Shown here one piece after another: positions 24,477-32,495 of a DNA stretch of 53,023 nucleotides. Every line of letters starts with the position of its first letter. Positions within the stretch are counted from its first letter, which is position 1. The notes below the pieces were generated by a model. It saw nothing but the letters and a program-made list of their open reading frames with translations, made no database searches and was not told the origin of the DNA. A program made the translations under genes and the position numbers. Source of the DNA: Acidobacteriaceae bacterium (GTDB lineage: Bacteria > Acidobacteriota > Terriglobia > Terriglobales > Acidobacteriaceae); NCBI GenBank assembly GCA_003156805.1, contig PMHV01000072.1:9788-62810 (forward strand). The letters are read 5' to 3'.

Positions 24477-25289
24477 ATGAGCACTGCAGCAGCGATCGGC
24501 AACCCTCCGGGCAAGCGTTCACCCGCTCACACCGCAGCCATCTATCTCAAGGAAGCGAAGTACGAATTCCTGAAAAATCTTCGCCTGCGCATGTACACCG
24601 TGTCGGTCATCAGCTTCCCGCTGATGTTCTACGTTCTGTTCGGCCTGGTGTTGAATTCCAAGGAATCGATTGGCGGCGCCAGCGTTCCAACCTATCTCAT
24701 TGCCACCTACGGCACGTTCGGGGTCATGGGAGCCTCGCTGTTCGGCACGGCTTCCGGGCTCGCCGCCGACCGCGGCCTGGGATGGTTGCAGGTGAAGCGT
24801 GCCAGTCCCATGCCGCCTTTCGCTTACTTCTTCGCCAAGGTCGTCTTGAGCATGATTTTCAGCGCGATAGTGGTGTGCCTGTTGATGCTTCTCGGGTTCG
24901 CCTTCGGCGGAGTTCGTCTGCCGTTCGCGGAACTGGCCAGGTTGCTCGCCACCCTCGTCGCTGGCTCACTTCCGTTTTCCGCTATGGGCTTGGCCATCGG
25001 TTATTTCACCGGCCCCAACTCCGCTCCTGCCACCATCAATCTGTTTTATCTGCCCATGTCTTTCTGCAGCGGATTGTGGGTTCCGTTCATGTTCTTGCCC
25101 AAGTTGGTGCAGAAAGTCGCTCTGGTGCTTCCGTCCTATCACTTGTCGCAACTGGCGCTGGGCATTGTCGGCACCGGCCGTCACGAATCTGCCGCAGCGC
25201 ACTGGGAAGTTCTGCTGGCCTTTACGCTGATCTGCCTGGGTATCGCGCGCATCGGCTTTCAGCGCGACCAGGGGAAACTGTACGGTTGA
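24477..25289 (+). CDS. ABC-2 type permease
   Basis: A 270-aa membrane protein with six hydrophobic helices, forming the export channel with the ATPase encoded 84 bases upstream. The N-terminal cytoplasmic stretch 'AAIYLKEAKYEFLKNLRLRMYTVSVISFPLMFY' is the usual ABC-2 coupling helix followed by TM1. The segment 'GLAADRGLGWLQVKRASPMPPFAYFFAKV' corresponds to the conserved cytosolic loop. Function depends on the partner ATPase; the exported molecule is unknown. Confidence 0.88.
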   Translation: MSTAAAIGNPPGKRSPAHTAAIYLKEAKYEFLKNLRLRMYTVSVISFPLMFYVLFGLVLNSKESIGGASVPTYLIATYGTFGVMGASLFGTASGLAADRGLGWLQVKRASPMPPFAYFFAKVVLSMIFSAIVVCLLMLLGFAFGGVRLPFAELARLLATLVAGSLPFSAMGLAIGYFTGPNSAPATINLFYLPMSFCSGLWVPFMFLPKLVQKVALVLPSYHLSQLALGIVGTGRHESAAAHWEVLLAFTLICLGIARIGFQRDQGKLYG

Positions 25290-25325
25290 ACTTACTCGCA
25301 CGGAATTCCACGAAAGGAGACGCTC

Positions 25326-25490
25326 GTGAGCGCACAATCGAAAAAGTCCATGAGTTGGACCATCGTCCTCATGCTGTTCGGAGTCGCTGCGCTGTTCGGC
25401 GGCGCGAAGTGGCTGCCTGTTCTTATCCCCGGCGCACTGTTTGTATGGTATGGAGTCGCCGCGCCCATGCTTCGCAGTGGCCGGAATTGA
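25326..25490 (+). CDS. Small two-helix membrane protein in the ABC/two-component operon
   Basis: GTG 25326, with a strong AAAGGAGA box 8 bases upstream, opens a 54-codon frame (MSAQSKKSMSWTIVLMLFGV...). Two hydrophobic segments (about 10-24 and 29-48) are separated by a short GGAKW turn; both ends are polar and basic. It lies between the permease (36 bases away) and the histidine kinase. The position suggests an accessory subunit of the exporter or a link between transporter and sensor. No family is recognised. Confidence 0.68.
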   Translation: MSAQSKKSMSWTIVLMLFGVAALFGGAKWLPVLIPGALFVWYGVAAPMLRSGRN

Positions 25491-25497
25491 CGCAGGG

Positions 25498-25560
25498 TTG
25501 AAAATAGCAGCTTGAAAATAGAAGCGTTAGCATAGAAGGTTGAAAATAGAGAGAATAAGC
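25498..25560 (+). repeat. Degenerate TTGAAAATAG repeats
   Basis: Three TTGAAAATAG cores (25498, 25511 and 25541) with related GCATAGAAG sequence between them follow 7 bases after the stop of the 54-aa gene. The A-rich units contrast with the GC-rich operon and interrupt it before the kinase gene. Confidence 0.6.
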
Positions 25561-25633
25561 GCGTGCGAAGAGAAGCCATGTCCTCGACAGTCTTGAATTG
25601 CGGCGATTGCCGAAATCCGCGGAGGGCGGGCCG

Positions 25634-26839
25634 ATGAACAGTCTCTTCAAGAATCGCGAGCACGGATGGGCTCCTCTTGTCTGGCTGGTTTACTCCGGAT
25701 TCTTTTTTGTCCAGCCCATCTTCGATCATGTCAGCCGCAGGCAATGGATCTTCGACGCCGTTGGCTTCCTCGCATTCCTCATCCTTTATTTCGGTCTTTT
25801 CTGCCTCGATCGCCCTCGGCCGTTCCTGCACATTGGTGGCATGGTGCTGCTCGGGCTTCTTTTCCTGCCCTTCAATGGCGGCGCTTCCACTTTCTTCATT
25901 TTTGCCGCCGCCTTTGTTCCCTTTAGCGCGGAAACTCCCGCCGCCGCCGTAGCGGGATTGGGCGCGATCGTGGCTGTTGCCGGCCTGGAGAGCTGGTTCC
26001 TACGGGTGCCGGGCTGGACTCTGTTTTATTCGGCATTTTTCCCGCTGGTGGTCGGCGGAGGCAATATCTTCTTCGCCGAGCGCAACCGCATGAACCGCCG
26101 TCTGCGCAAAGCCAATGAAGAAATCGAGCAACTGGCCAAAGTTGCCGAACGCGAGCGCATCGCCCGCGATCTGCACGATGTTCTTGGCCACACTCTGTCG
26201 ATGATCACCTTGAAATCCGAACTTGCCGGCAAGCTCATGGACCGCGATCCCGCACGCGCAGGCAAAGAAATTCGCGAAGTCGAGCAGATCTCCCGCCAGG
26301 CCTTGTCCGAGGTGCGCGATGCGATCCGCGGCTATCGCGCCCAGGGGCTTGTAGCCGAGTTGGCGCAGGCCAAGTCCACTCTGGAAACTGCGGGCGTAAC
26401 CGTTCAATGCGATGCCGCCACCACGGTGAAGCTTCCCGCGGTTCAGGAGAGTGTGCTCTCGCTTGCCGTGCGCGAGGCTGTAACCAACGTTGTGCGCCAC
26501 GCCCAGGCCCGCACCTGCCGTTTGCGCGTCGAGCAGCAGAATGGTTCCTGCCGCCTCCAGATTCACGATGACGGCCGCGGCGGTTCCAGCATCGAAGGCA
26601 ACGGCTTGCGTGGCATGCGCGAGCGCGTCGAAATGCTCGGCGGCACGTTCAGCCGCGACACTGCCGCGGGAACTACACTTACCATCACGCTCCCGCTCAA
26701 GGAATTGACGCAGCAAGAAGCATCGCAGAGAGACACGCGGCAAGATTTGCCACAAGAAGATTCGACCCAGAAAGCTTCGACCGAAAAAAGACCGATACAC
26801 GAATCCTTGGCGCCCAAACCCGGAGGCTGCGCCTCTTGA
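25634..26839 (+). CDS. DesK-like sensor histidine kinase
   Basis: A 401-aa kinase. Residues 1-140 hold about five membrane helices with almost no periplasmic loops, as in DesK. The HisKA_3 dimerisation helix follows, with the phospho-acceptor His in ERIARDLHDVLGHTLSMI. The ATPase domain has 'AVREAVTNVVRHAQA', 'IHDDGRGG' and 'GNGLRGMRERVEMLGG'. Such kinases sense membrane fluidity or envelope stress and act on NarL-type regulators. A GGAGGGCGGGCCG box precedes ATG 25634. The last 45 residues are a Gln/Thr/Glu-rich tail made of repeat-like DNA and are not part of the catalytic fold. The stop overlaps the regulator's start. Confidence 0.9.
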   Translation: MNSLFKNREHGWAPLVWLVYSGFFFVQPIFDHVSRRQWIFDAVGFLAFLILYFGLFCLDRPRPFLHIGGMVLLGLLFLPFNGGASTFFIFAAAFVPFSAETPAAAVAGLGAIVAVAGLESWFLRVPGWTLFYSAFFPLVVGGGNIFFAERNRMNRRLRKANEEIEQLAKVAERERIARDLHDVLGHTLSMITLKSELAGKLMDRDPARAGKEIREVEQISRQALSEVRDAIRGYRAQGLVAELAQAKSTLETAGVTVQCDAATTVKLPAVQESVLSLAVREAVTNVVRHAQARTCRLRVEQQNGSCRLQIHDDGRGGSSIEGNGLRGMRERVEMLGGTFSRDTAAGTTLTITLPLKELTQQEASQRDTRQDLPQEDSTQKASTEKRPIHESLAPKPGGCAS

Positions 26840-27492
26840 ATCCCTCGTTGCGAGAAGCGGCCCGCGAAATTGGAAAAGAAGGCCGCAGAACCATCCGTGT
26901 CGTTCTTGCCGAAGATCAAAGCATGGTGCTGGGCGCGCTCGCCGCCCTGCTCGAAATTGAAGGCGATATCTCCGTCGTCGCCCAGGCGCGCAACGGCAAG
27001 GAAGCCCTCGACGCCGTACTCGCGCAAAAACCCGACGTCTTCATTACCGACATCGAAATGCCGCACATGACCGGTCTCGACGTCGCCGCCGAACTCAAGC
27101 GCCGTCGCACCGGCACTCGCGTCGTCATCGTCACCACCTTCGCCCGCGCCGGCTATCTGCGCCGCGCCCTCGAAGCCGGAGCCTCAGGATATTTGCTGAA
27201 AGATATGCGCGCCGAAGAACTCGCCGAGGCCGTCCGCCGCGTTCATCAGGGCCTGCGCGTGATCCATCCCGAGCTCGCCACCGAAGCCTGGGGAGAAATC
27301 GACCCACTCACCGACCGGGAGCGCCAGGTTCTGCGCCTCGCCGGCGAAGGCATGTCCAGCGGCGACATCGCCGCCGAACTCAACCTTTCCGAAGGCACCG
27401 TCCGCAACTATCTCTCCGAAGCCATCAGCAAACTGGGCGCCGGCAACCGCGTAGAAGCCGCCCGCATCGCCCGAACCAAAGGCTGGCTGTGA
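26836..27492 (+). CDS. DesR-like NarL-family response regulator
   Basis: A 218-aa regulator. The receiver domain (about 20-135) has acidic EDQ, the phospho-acceptor Asp in DVFITDIEMP, 'VVIVTTFARAGYL' and Lys in YLLKDM. The LuxR/NarL helix-turn-helix (about 152-215) reads 'LTDRERQVLRLAGEGMSSGDIAAELNLSEGTVRNYLSEAISKLGA'. The start is TTG 26836 inside the 4-base TTGA overlap with the kinase stop, so the pair is translationally coupled. It probably controls the ABC exporter encoded upstream in the same operon; no binding site was identified. Confidence 0.9.
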   Translation: MNPSLREAAREIGKEGRRTIRVVLAEDQSMVLGALAALLEIEGDISVVAQARNGKEALDAVLAQKPDVFITDIEMPHMTGLDVAAELKRRRTGTRVVIVTTFARAGYLRRALEAGASGYLLKDMRAEELAEAVRRVHQGLRVIHPELATEAWGEIDPLTDRERQVLRLAGEGMSSGDIAAELNLSEGTVRNYLSEAISKLGAGNRVEAARIARTKGWL

Positions 27493-27515
27493 CGCGTGGG
27501 ATCAGAGCGAGGGTG

Positions 27516-27562
27516 CCCCGTCCTTGTGTCTCGTTCTTTGGAGAGACAGGGCGGGGATTTTG
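27516..27562 (+). terminator. Possible terminator after the exporter/two-component operon
   Basis: CCCCGTCCTTGTGTCTC and GAGAGACAGGGCGGGG form a long imperfect stem around TTCTTTG, followed by ATTTTG. It lies 24 bases after the regulator's stop and before the convergent gene at 27600, so it may serve both directions. The short T-run makes this a moderate call. Confidence 0.5.
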
Positions 27563-27599
27563 ATCTGGAGAGTGAAGCGACTGCCCCGCGCGGCGAACT

Positions 27600-28520
27600 T
27601 CAGGCCGCGCCCCGCTCCACGCCCGCTTCTTCCTTCGCCACAGTCTTCAATCCCCAAGCCATGCGCGGAGTATTATGCGCAATCCCAAACTGCCCGGCGG
27701 CATTCAGCACGATGATGCCGCCATGCCCGTTCACTCGCTGCTGCAGATAATTCATCGCTTCCTGCGCCGCCCACTCCGGCAAATTCCCCGCAGAAATTCG
27801 GTCCGCCGTCCACTTGGCTAACACCAGCTTCATGATCGGTTCGCCCCAGCCCGTGGTCGAGGCTGCCGCGCTCAGGTTATCGGCGTAGCAGCCGCAGCCA
27901 ATCAGCGACGAATCGCCCAGCCGCCCCGGAGCCTTGTTCAGCGTCCCGCCCGTCGACGTCGCCGCCGCAATGTTGCCATCGCCATCCAGCGCCACAGCGC
28001 CCACCGTGTCGTGCGAAATCGCAGGCGCAAAAAGATCGTTCCCGTGTCCGGCGGCGTCCGTCTGATACTCGCGCAACCGCTCCACTTCTCGCGCAATCAC
28101 CAGCTCTTCGTTCCTGCACAATTCGATTCCGTGCTCCGCCGCAAAACGCTCCGCACCCTCCGCCACAAAATAAACGTGCGGACTCTCACTCAAAATCTTG
28201 CGCGCCGCCCGCACCGGATTCCGCAGCCGCTCCACGCAACCCACTCCTCCCGCGCGCAGCGTCGCTCCATCCATGATCAGCGCATCCAGCTGCACCTTGC
28301 CGTCGCGATTCAGAAAACTCCCGCGCCCCGCGTCAAACGTCTCGTCGTCTTCCATTACCACCACCGCTTCTTCCACCGCATCCAGCGCCGCTCCCTCGCG
28401 CTCCAGCACCCGCCATCCCGCAGCCATAGCATTGCGCACACCACGAACATGCGCCTCGACCATGTCGTCAGGCATAGCCCAGGCGCCACCATGCACCACC
28501 AGAACAGGATTAGAAGCCAA
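27600..28520 (-). CDS. Isoaspartyl peptidase / L-asparaginase (Ntn hydrolase)
   Basis: A 306-aa class 2 asparaginase. It removes isoaspartyl damage from peptides and hydrolyses asparagine. The precursor self-cleaves before the Thr in SHDTVGAVALD, which then becomes the nucleophile. The other landmarks are 'VVHGGAW' at the N-terminus, 'DAGRGSFLNRDG', the substrate loop 'GRLGDSSLIGCGCYAD' and 'STTGWGEPIMKL'. The length is normal. It is monocistronic and convergent with the response-regulator gene. Confidence 0.92.
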   Translation of the reverse strand: MASNPVLVVHGGAWAMPDDMVEAHVRGVRNAMAAGWRVLEREGAALDAVEEAVVVMEDDETFDAGRGSFLNRDGKVQLDALIMDGATLRAGGVGCVERLRNPVRAARKILSESPHVYFVAEGAERFAAEHGIELCRNEELVIAREVERLREYQTDAAGHGNDLFAPAISHDTVGAVALDGDGNIAAATSTGGTLNKAPGRLGDSSLIGCGCYADNLSAAASTTGWGEPIMKLVLAKWTADRISAGNLPEWAAQEAMNYLQQRVNGHGGIIVLNAAGQFGIAHNTPRMAWGLKTVAKEEAGVERGAA

Positions 28521-28595
28521 GAAGGATCCTCAGTAGAAAAATGACTGATTAGTCTAGCAGGCTCGTGTGGGCTACCAGTTGATGGAATCGCTTGG

Positions 28596-29330
28596 CTAAG
28601 CTGCCTGCCCTGCCTTGGCCGCCAGCGGCGGGTCCTGCGTGCGCGTCCAGGTATATCTCATGCGGTGAATCACGGTGATCGTCGAGAGCACTGCAATCAC
28701 CCACAGCACCGGCGCCATGCGGTTGAAGAGCGCGCCGATAATCACCAGCACCAGCCGTTCCGGCCGTTCCATGAATCCCACGCGGCATGAGCCGATCAGC
28801 GACTCCGCGCGGGCGCGCGTGTAGCTGACCATGATGGCGCTGACCATGACGAATGCCGTGAGCACGACATAGAAAAATTTGTCGCCGCGCGCGTAGAAAA
28901 CCAGCAGGCCCAGAAACTGCGACGCGTCACTGTAGCGGTCGACCACCGAATCGAAAAACGCGCCGAAGCGCGTGACCCGGTTGGTGGCCCGCGCCACCTG
29001 CCCATCCACCAGGTCGAAGAAGCCGGAAAAAATGATCACCAGCCCCGCGTAGAAAAACATGCGCCGCTGCGTACCGGCGACCGCGTAGCCGAACAGGATC
29101 GCGGCCCACGTGTTCACCACCAGCCCCATGAATGTCAGCACGTTGGGATTGATGCGCGACAGCGCCAGCCAGCGCACGATGGTATCGAGCAGCACTCCGC
29201 AGGCGCGCCCGAACGCGCTCGTCCACGACTTCCATCCGGATGATTTCGATACGGAGGGTATCGATTCAGATCTTGGCACGCCGTCTGACACGGGGGCGGG
29301 CGAGGGGGCGGACGAAAACGAAGCCGGCAT
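28596..29330 (-). CDS. CDP-alcohol phosphatidyltransferase family protein
   Basis: A 244-aa membrane enzyme with the CDP-alcohol signature: DLVDGQVARATNRVTRFGAFFDSVVDRYSD (positions about 110-140, acidic residues and AR intact). About six membrane helices surround it. The alcohol acceptor is not clear; archaetidylinositol-phosphate synthase-like and PgsA-like members share this layout, and pgsA proper is already present at 222. The first 30 residues are Ser/Pro-rich. Its ATG overlaps the greA stop by one base, indicating co-translation with greA. Confidence 0.85.
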   Translation of the reverse strand: MPASFSSAPSPAPVSDGVPRSESIPSVSKSSGWKSWTSAFGRACGVLLDTIVRWLALSRINPNVLTFMGLVVNTWAAILFGYAVAGTQRRMFFYAGLVIIFSGFFDLVDGQVARATNRVTRFGAFFDSVVDRYSDASQFLGLLVFYARGDKFFYVVLTAFVMVSAIMVSYTRARAESLIGSCRVGFMERPERLVLVIIGALFNRMAPVLWVIAVLSTITVIHRMRYTWTRTQDPPLAAKAGQAA

Positions 29331-29854
29331 TAAATCTTCGCCTCCTTCGCTCCATCTTCATCGGGTCCAGCTTCCGCGATGGCCGCCAATTCATCGTGGA
29401 TGGTGCTCAGCTTCAAAATTTCCATCTCTCGCTTGCCGTTGGGCGAGACCACAATCACTTCGTCGCCGACCTTCTTGTTGAGCAGTGCCCGCCCGATGGG
29501 CGAGGTCGTCGAAATTTTTCCCGCCACCACGTCCGATTCTTCGCTGGTCACCAGCTTATATTCGACCTCTTCGTTCTTGGTGTTGTCGAAGACCTTTACC
29601 GTGGAACCCAACCCCACTCTGTCCTTGGGGATGTTGTTCATGTTGATAAGCGAGAGGTCGGCGAGGCGCTTGCCCAGCTGGCGCACGCGCGCCTTCACGA
29701 ACTCCTGGCGCTGCTTGGCCATGTGATACTCGGCGTTCTCGCTGAGATCTCCCAGGGCCGCGGCCTTCTTGATTTCCTTCGGAAGCTCATGGATCAACTC
29801 GTGTTCGAGCGCGTTGATCTCGTCCTGCAGCTTCCTCTTGATGATTTCAGTCAT
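29330..29854 (-). CDS. greA: Transcription elongation factor GreA
   Basis: GreA enters the RNA polymerase secondary channel and stimulates cleavage of backtracked RNA. The N-terminal coiled coil has the tip acidic pair in ALGDLSENAEYH, the catalytic signature of GreA. The C-terminal FKBP-like domain runs from 'GSTVKVFD' to 'SPIGRALLNKKVGDEVIV'. At 174 aa it is about 15 residues longer than usual, with an acidic tail (GPDEDGAKEAKI). It forms a two-gene unit with the CDP-alcohol transferase. Confidence 0.95.
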   Translation of the reverse strand: MTEIIKRKLQDEINALEHELIHELPKEIKKAAALGDLSENAEYHMAKQRQEFVKARVRQLGKRLADLSLINMNNIPKDRVGLGSTVKVFDNTKNEEVEYKLVTSEESDVVAGKISTTSPIGRALLNKKVGDEVIVVSPNGKREMEILKLSTIHDELAAIAEAGPDEDGAKEAKI

Positions 29855-30106
29855 TGCTGATTTCAGTCACTGCGTAAGCTAAATGCTCGCTTCGATTATA
29901 GACCTCTGAGCCAGGTCGCGCTTCCGGCGCCCGCTGCCGCTTCGGCCAGCCTTTGGGAGACGGTGCTCAAACACCGACGGGAGAAGTTTGTTCTTGACAG
30001 CACCTTCGCTCCTATCGCGGGGCGGCTTCAGTCGTGGTGGCGCAAAGGTAAGCCAGCCCGTCGCCCCTTCAGAGCCATCTCCGTGAGAAAATAGTCGCGG
30101 ACTCGA

Positions 30107-31309
30107 TTGATCTCGCCGATCCTATATCTCGTTGATTTCGCTTTGGCGATCGCCGTGGTGGGCACACTCTCTTCGGCTGTGTTTCTGGGGCTGGTGGTGG
30201 TGGGAGTGGTGCGCTTTCATGCGGAGGCGCGGCGGCAACGGGCTTCCGTGCCTGACGATGCGCATCTGCCTGCGGTTTCCGTGCTCAAGCCGGTGCATGG
30301 TTTGGAAGCGCGGTTGAAAGAGAATATCGAGAGCTTCTTCCGGCAGGATTATCCCGAATACGAAATTCTTTTTGCGGCCGATGCGGCCGACGACGCCGCG
30401 CTGGCGGTGGTGCGCGAGGTGTGCGCGCGCTATCCGCAGATCCGCAGCCGGGTGCTGGTGACGGGGACTCCGTGGCCGAATCCTCCGGTGTATTCGTTTC
30501 ATTGCATGGCGGAGGCGGCGGCGCACGAAATTCTGGTGACCACCGACAGCGACGTGGAAGTTTCGCCGCGGTATTTGCGGGAAATTGTGCCTCCGCTGCT
30601 CGATGCGAAGACCGGCATGTTGACCTGCCTCTATCGCGGAAAGAATGTAGCTGGATTTTTTTCCGGGCTGACGGCGCTGGGCATGTCGGTTGAGATGGCG
30701 GCGGGAGTGCTGGTGGCGAATCTGCTGGAAGGCATGAAGTTTGGACTGGGGCCGACCACCGTGGTGCGCAAAGATGCGCTGGGCGCGATCGGAGGGTACG
30801 CGGCGCTCAAAGATTACATTGCCTACGATTTTGCCATCGGCGACTTGATCGCGAAGGCGGGTTACCGTGTGGTGCTTTCAGCGCACGTCATCGACCATGT
30901 GGTGAACCAGAAATCGTTCCGCCACATGTGGCAGAATCAGTTGCGCTGGGCGCAAACCACGCGCTACTCGCGGCCCAAAGGACACTTCGGCAGCGGGCTG
31001 ATCTTTGCCATGCCTTACGGAATTCTCGGCTTCGCCGCCGCCGCGCTGCTGGGACACGCGGGCTGGGGAGCGATTCTGCTGGGCATCGCCGTGCTGAACC
31101 GGCTGGCCGAAGCGTGGCTGGTGGGGTGGACCGTGGTTCGCGATCGGCAGGTGAAGCGGGCGCCGTGGCTTTATCCGTTGCGCGATCTGCTGGGATTCTT
31201 CGTCTGGTTTGCCAGCTACCTGAGGCTGCGCTATGTTTGGCGCGACAGCCGTTTTGAACTGGTGGGAACGCGGATTGCGCTGCGGCAAACTGAGGATAGA
31301 AGCTCTTAG
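30107..31309 (+). CDS. hpnI: HpnI-like glycosyltransferase (GT21 family)
   Basis: A 400-aa membrane glycosyltransferase similar to ceramide glucosyltransferase and HpnI, which adds N-acetylglucosamine to bacteriohopanetetrol in hopanoid synthesis. N-terminal membrane helix, then GT-A domain with 'VSVLKPVHGLEARLKENIESFFRQDYP', metal-binding TTDSDVEVSP, acidic YDFAIGDLIA and QNQLRWAQTTR (the QxxRW-like motif), then C-terminal helices. The assigned start is TTG 30107; no better start is seen and the true one may be further in. The last codons and the TAG stop lie inside a heptamer array. Other hopanoid genes are not in the window, so a sphingolipid-type acceptor cannot be excluded. Confidence 0.78.
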   Translation: MISPILYLVDFALAIAVVGTLSSAVFLGLVVVGVVRFHAEARRQRASVPDDAHLPAVSVLKPVHGLEARLKENIESFFRQDYPEYEILFAADAADDAALAVVREVCARYPQIRSRVLVTGTPWPNPPVYSFHCMAEAAAHEILVTTDSDVEVSPRYLREIVPPLLDAKTGMLTCLYRGKNVAGFFSGLTALGMSVEMAAGVLVANLLEGMKFGLGPTTVVRKDALGAIGGYAALKDYIAYDFAIGDLIAKAGYRVVLSAHVIDHVVNQKSFRHMWQNQLRWAQTTRYSRPKGHFGSGLIFAMPYGILGFAAAALLGHAGWGAILLGIAVLNRLAEAWLVGWTVVRDRQVKRAPWLYPLRDLLGFFVWFASYLRLRYVWRDSRFELVGTRIALRQTEDRSS

Positions 31310-31335
31310 CTGTGAGCTGTGAGCTCTTAGCCGTT
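31301..31335 (+). repeat. 7-bp array at the hpnI stop codon
   Basis: Five consecutive 7-mers of the form AGCTNTK/AGCCGTT (31301, 31308, 31315, 31322, 31329). The first unit supplies the last two bases-pairs of sense codons and the TAG stop of the glycosyltransferase (31307-31309). Confidence 0.8.
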
Positions 31336-31369
31336 GAAGTCTGAGCCGCGAATCGCCGAAGAAAGCATT

Positions 31370-31411
31370 AAGGTCTGAGGTCTGACGTCCAAGGTCTGAG
31401 GTCTGACGTCC
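31370..31411 (+). repeat. 21-bp direct repeat (two perfect copies) built of GGTCTGA 7-mers
   Basis: Two identical 21-bp blocks start with AAGGTCTGAGG at 31370 and 31391 and end in GACGTCC. Each is three related 7-mers. The same GGTCTGA unit makes up the arrays at 33813 and 34359. The block ends 22 bases before the epimerase start. Confidence 0.85.
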
Positions 31412-31432
31412 GATTTTTACGTGGAGGGTTTT

Positions 31433-32386
31433 TTGCGCGTTCTAGTTACGGGTGCGGCCGGATTCATTGGCAGCCATATGGTGGACCGGCTTCTGGCGGA
31501 AGATCACACCGTCGTCGGGCTGGATAATTTTTCGACCGGGCAGCAGCGCTTTCTGGAGGGCGCGCTGGCGAATCGCCAGTTTCGCTTGCATCAGGGCGAC
31601 GTGCTCGACCGCAAGTCTTTAGGTGAGGCCATGCAGGGCGCGGAAATGGTGGTTCATTTCGCCGCCAACGCCGACGTGCGCTTCGGCACCGAGCATCCGC
31701 GCAAAGATCTGGAGCAGAACACCATCGCCACCTGGAACGTGCTGGAGGCGATGCGCGAGCACGGCTGCAGCCGCATCGTGTTTTCTTCCACGGGATCGGT
31801 CTACGGCGAACCGGAACTTTTTCCCACGCCCGAGAACTGCCCGTTTCCCCTCCAGACCTCGCTTTACGGTTCCTCGAAACTGGCCGCCGAAGGCCTGATT
31901 CAAGCCTACTGCGAAGGTTTTGGCATGCAGGGCTTTATCTTCCGTTTCGTCTCGATCCTGGGCGAGCGCTACTCGCATGGCCACGTGTTCGATTTTTACC
32001 GCCAGCTTTTCCAGCATCCCGAGCGGCTGCACGTGCTGGGCAACGGCCACCAGCGGAAATCATATTTGCATGTGCAGGATTGCCTCGACGGAATTTTCAC
32101 CGCTCTGGGCGCAACCAATGCCCGGCTCAACGTATTTAATCTGGGCACCGACGAAGATTGCGAGGTCAACGACTCCATCGGCTGGATTTGCGAATATCTC
32201 GGCCTCCGTCCTGAGATCACATATTCGGGCGGCGAGCGCGGCTGGATCGGCGACAGCCCTTTTATTCTGCTGGATTGCTCCCGCATTCGCGCCCTGGGTT
32301 GGCAACCCCGCTTCACCATTCCGCAAGCGGTGCAGGCCACCATTCAGTATGTAAGCCAGAATCCCTGGTTGTTTGAGGCGCGGTAA
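31433..32386 (+). CDS. NAD-dependent epimerase/dehydratase (UDP-glucose 4-epimerase-like)
   Basis: A 317-aa extended short-chain dehydrogenase. NAD loop GAAGFIGSH at the N-terminus, 'VHFAANADVRFG', catalytic Ser in SSTGSVYG and the YGSSK pair. 'RKSYLHVQDCLDGI' and 'NLGTDEDCEVNDSI' are typical of sugar-nucleotide epimerases. I use TTG 31433 because GGAGG lies 5 bases upstream; the GTG at 31421 would place that box inside the gene. It follows the HpnI-like gene by 123 bases and may act on the sugar donor or on a hopanoid head group; that link is inferred from position. Confidence 0.85.
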   Translation: MRVLVTGAAGFIGSHMVDRLLAEDHTVVGLDNFSTGQQRFLEGALANRQFRLHQGDVLDRKSLGEAMQGAEMVVHFAANADVRFGTEHPRKDLEQNTIATWNVLEAMREHGCSRIVFSSTGSVYGEPELFPTPENCPFPLQTSLYGSSKLAAEGLIQAYCEGFGMQGFIFRFVSILGERYSHGHVFDFYRQLFQHPERLHVLGNGHQRKSYLHVQDCLDGIFTALGATNARLNVFNLGTDEDCEVNDSIGWICEYLGLRPEITYSGGERGWIGDSPFILLDCSRIRALGWQPRFTIPQAVQATIQYVSQNPWLFEAR

Positions 32387-32408
32387 GGGTGGCGCGGACT
32401 GTGCCTGT

Positions 32409-32479
32409 GTTCCCGGTATACCGGCGTCATTCCGAAACCCGGCGCAGTTCAGCCGGGTGAGGAATCTTGTATGGGGAAC
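32409..32479 (+). repeat. MITE-like palindromic element, short copy III
   Basis: The core GGCGTCATTCCGAA is followed by a 7-bp stem ACCCGGC (32437-32443) / GCCGGGT (32452-32458) and GAGGAATCT, matching the cores at 35577-35623 and 6992-7115. The stem bases differ from both but still pair. Outer arms GTTCCC (32409) and GGGAAC (32474) form an additional inverted repeat. It fills the gap between the epimerase and carD stops, which are convergent, and may act as a bidirectional terminator. Confidence 0.6.
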
Positions 32480-32495
32480 AAACGAGCGCGTTGGC

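Noticed and set aside
27877..28119. Minus-strand frame inside the isoaspartyl peptidase gene
   Set aside because: Arg/Gly-rich reading in another frame of a well-supported gene.
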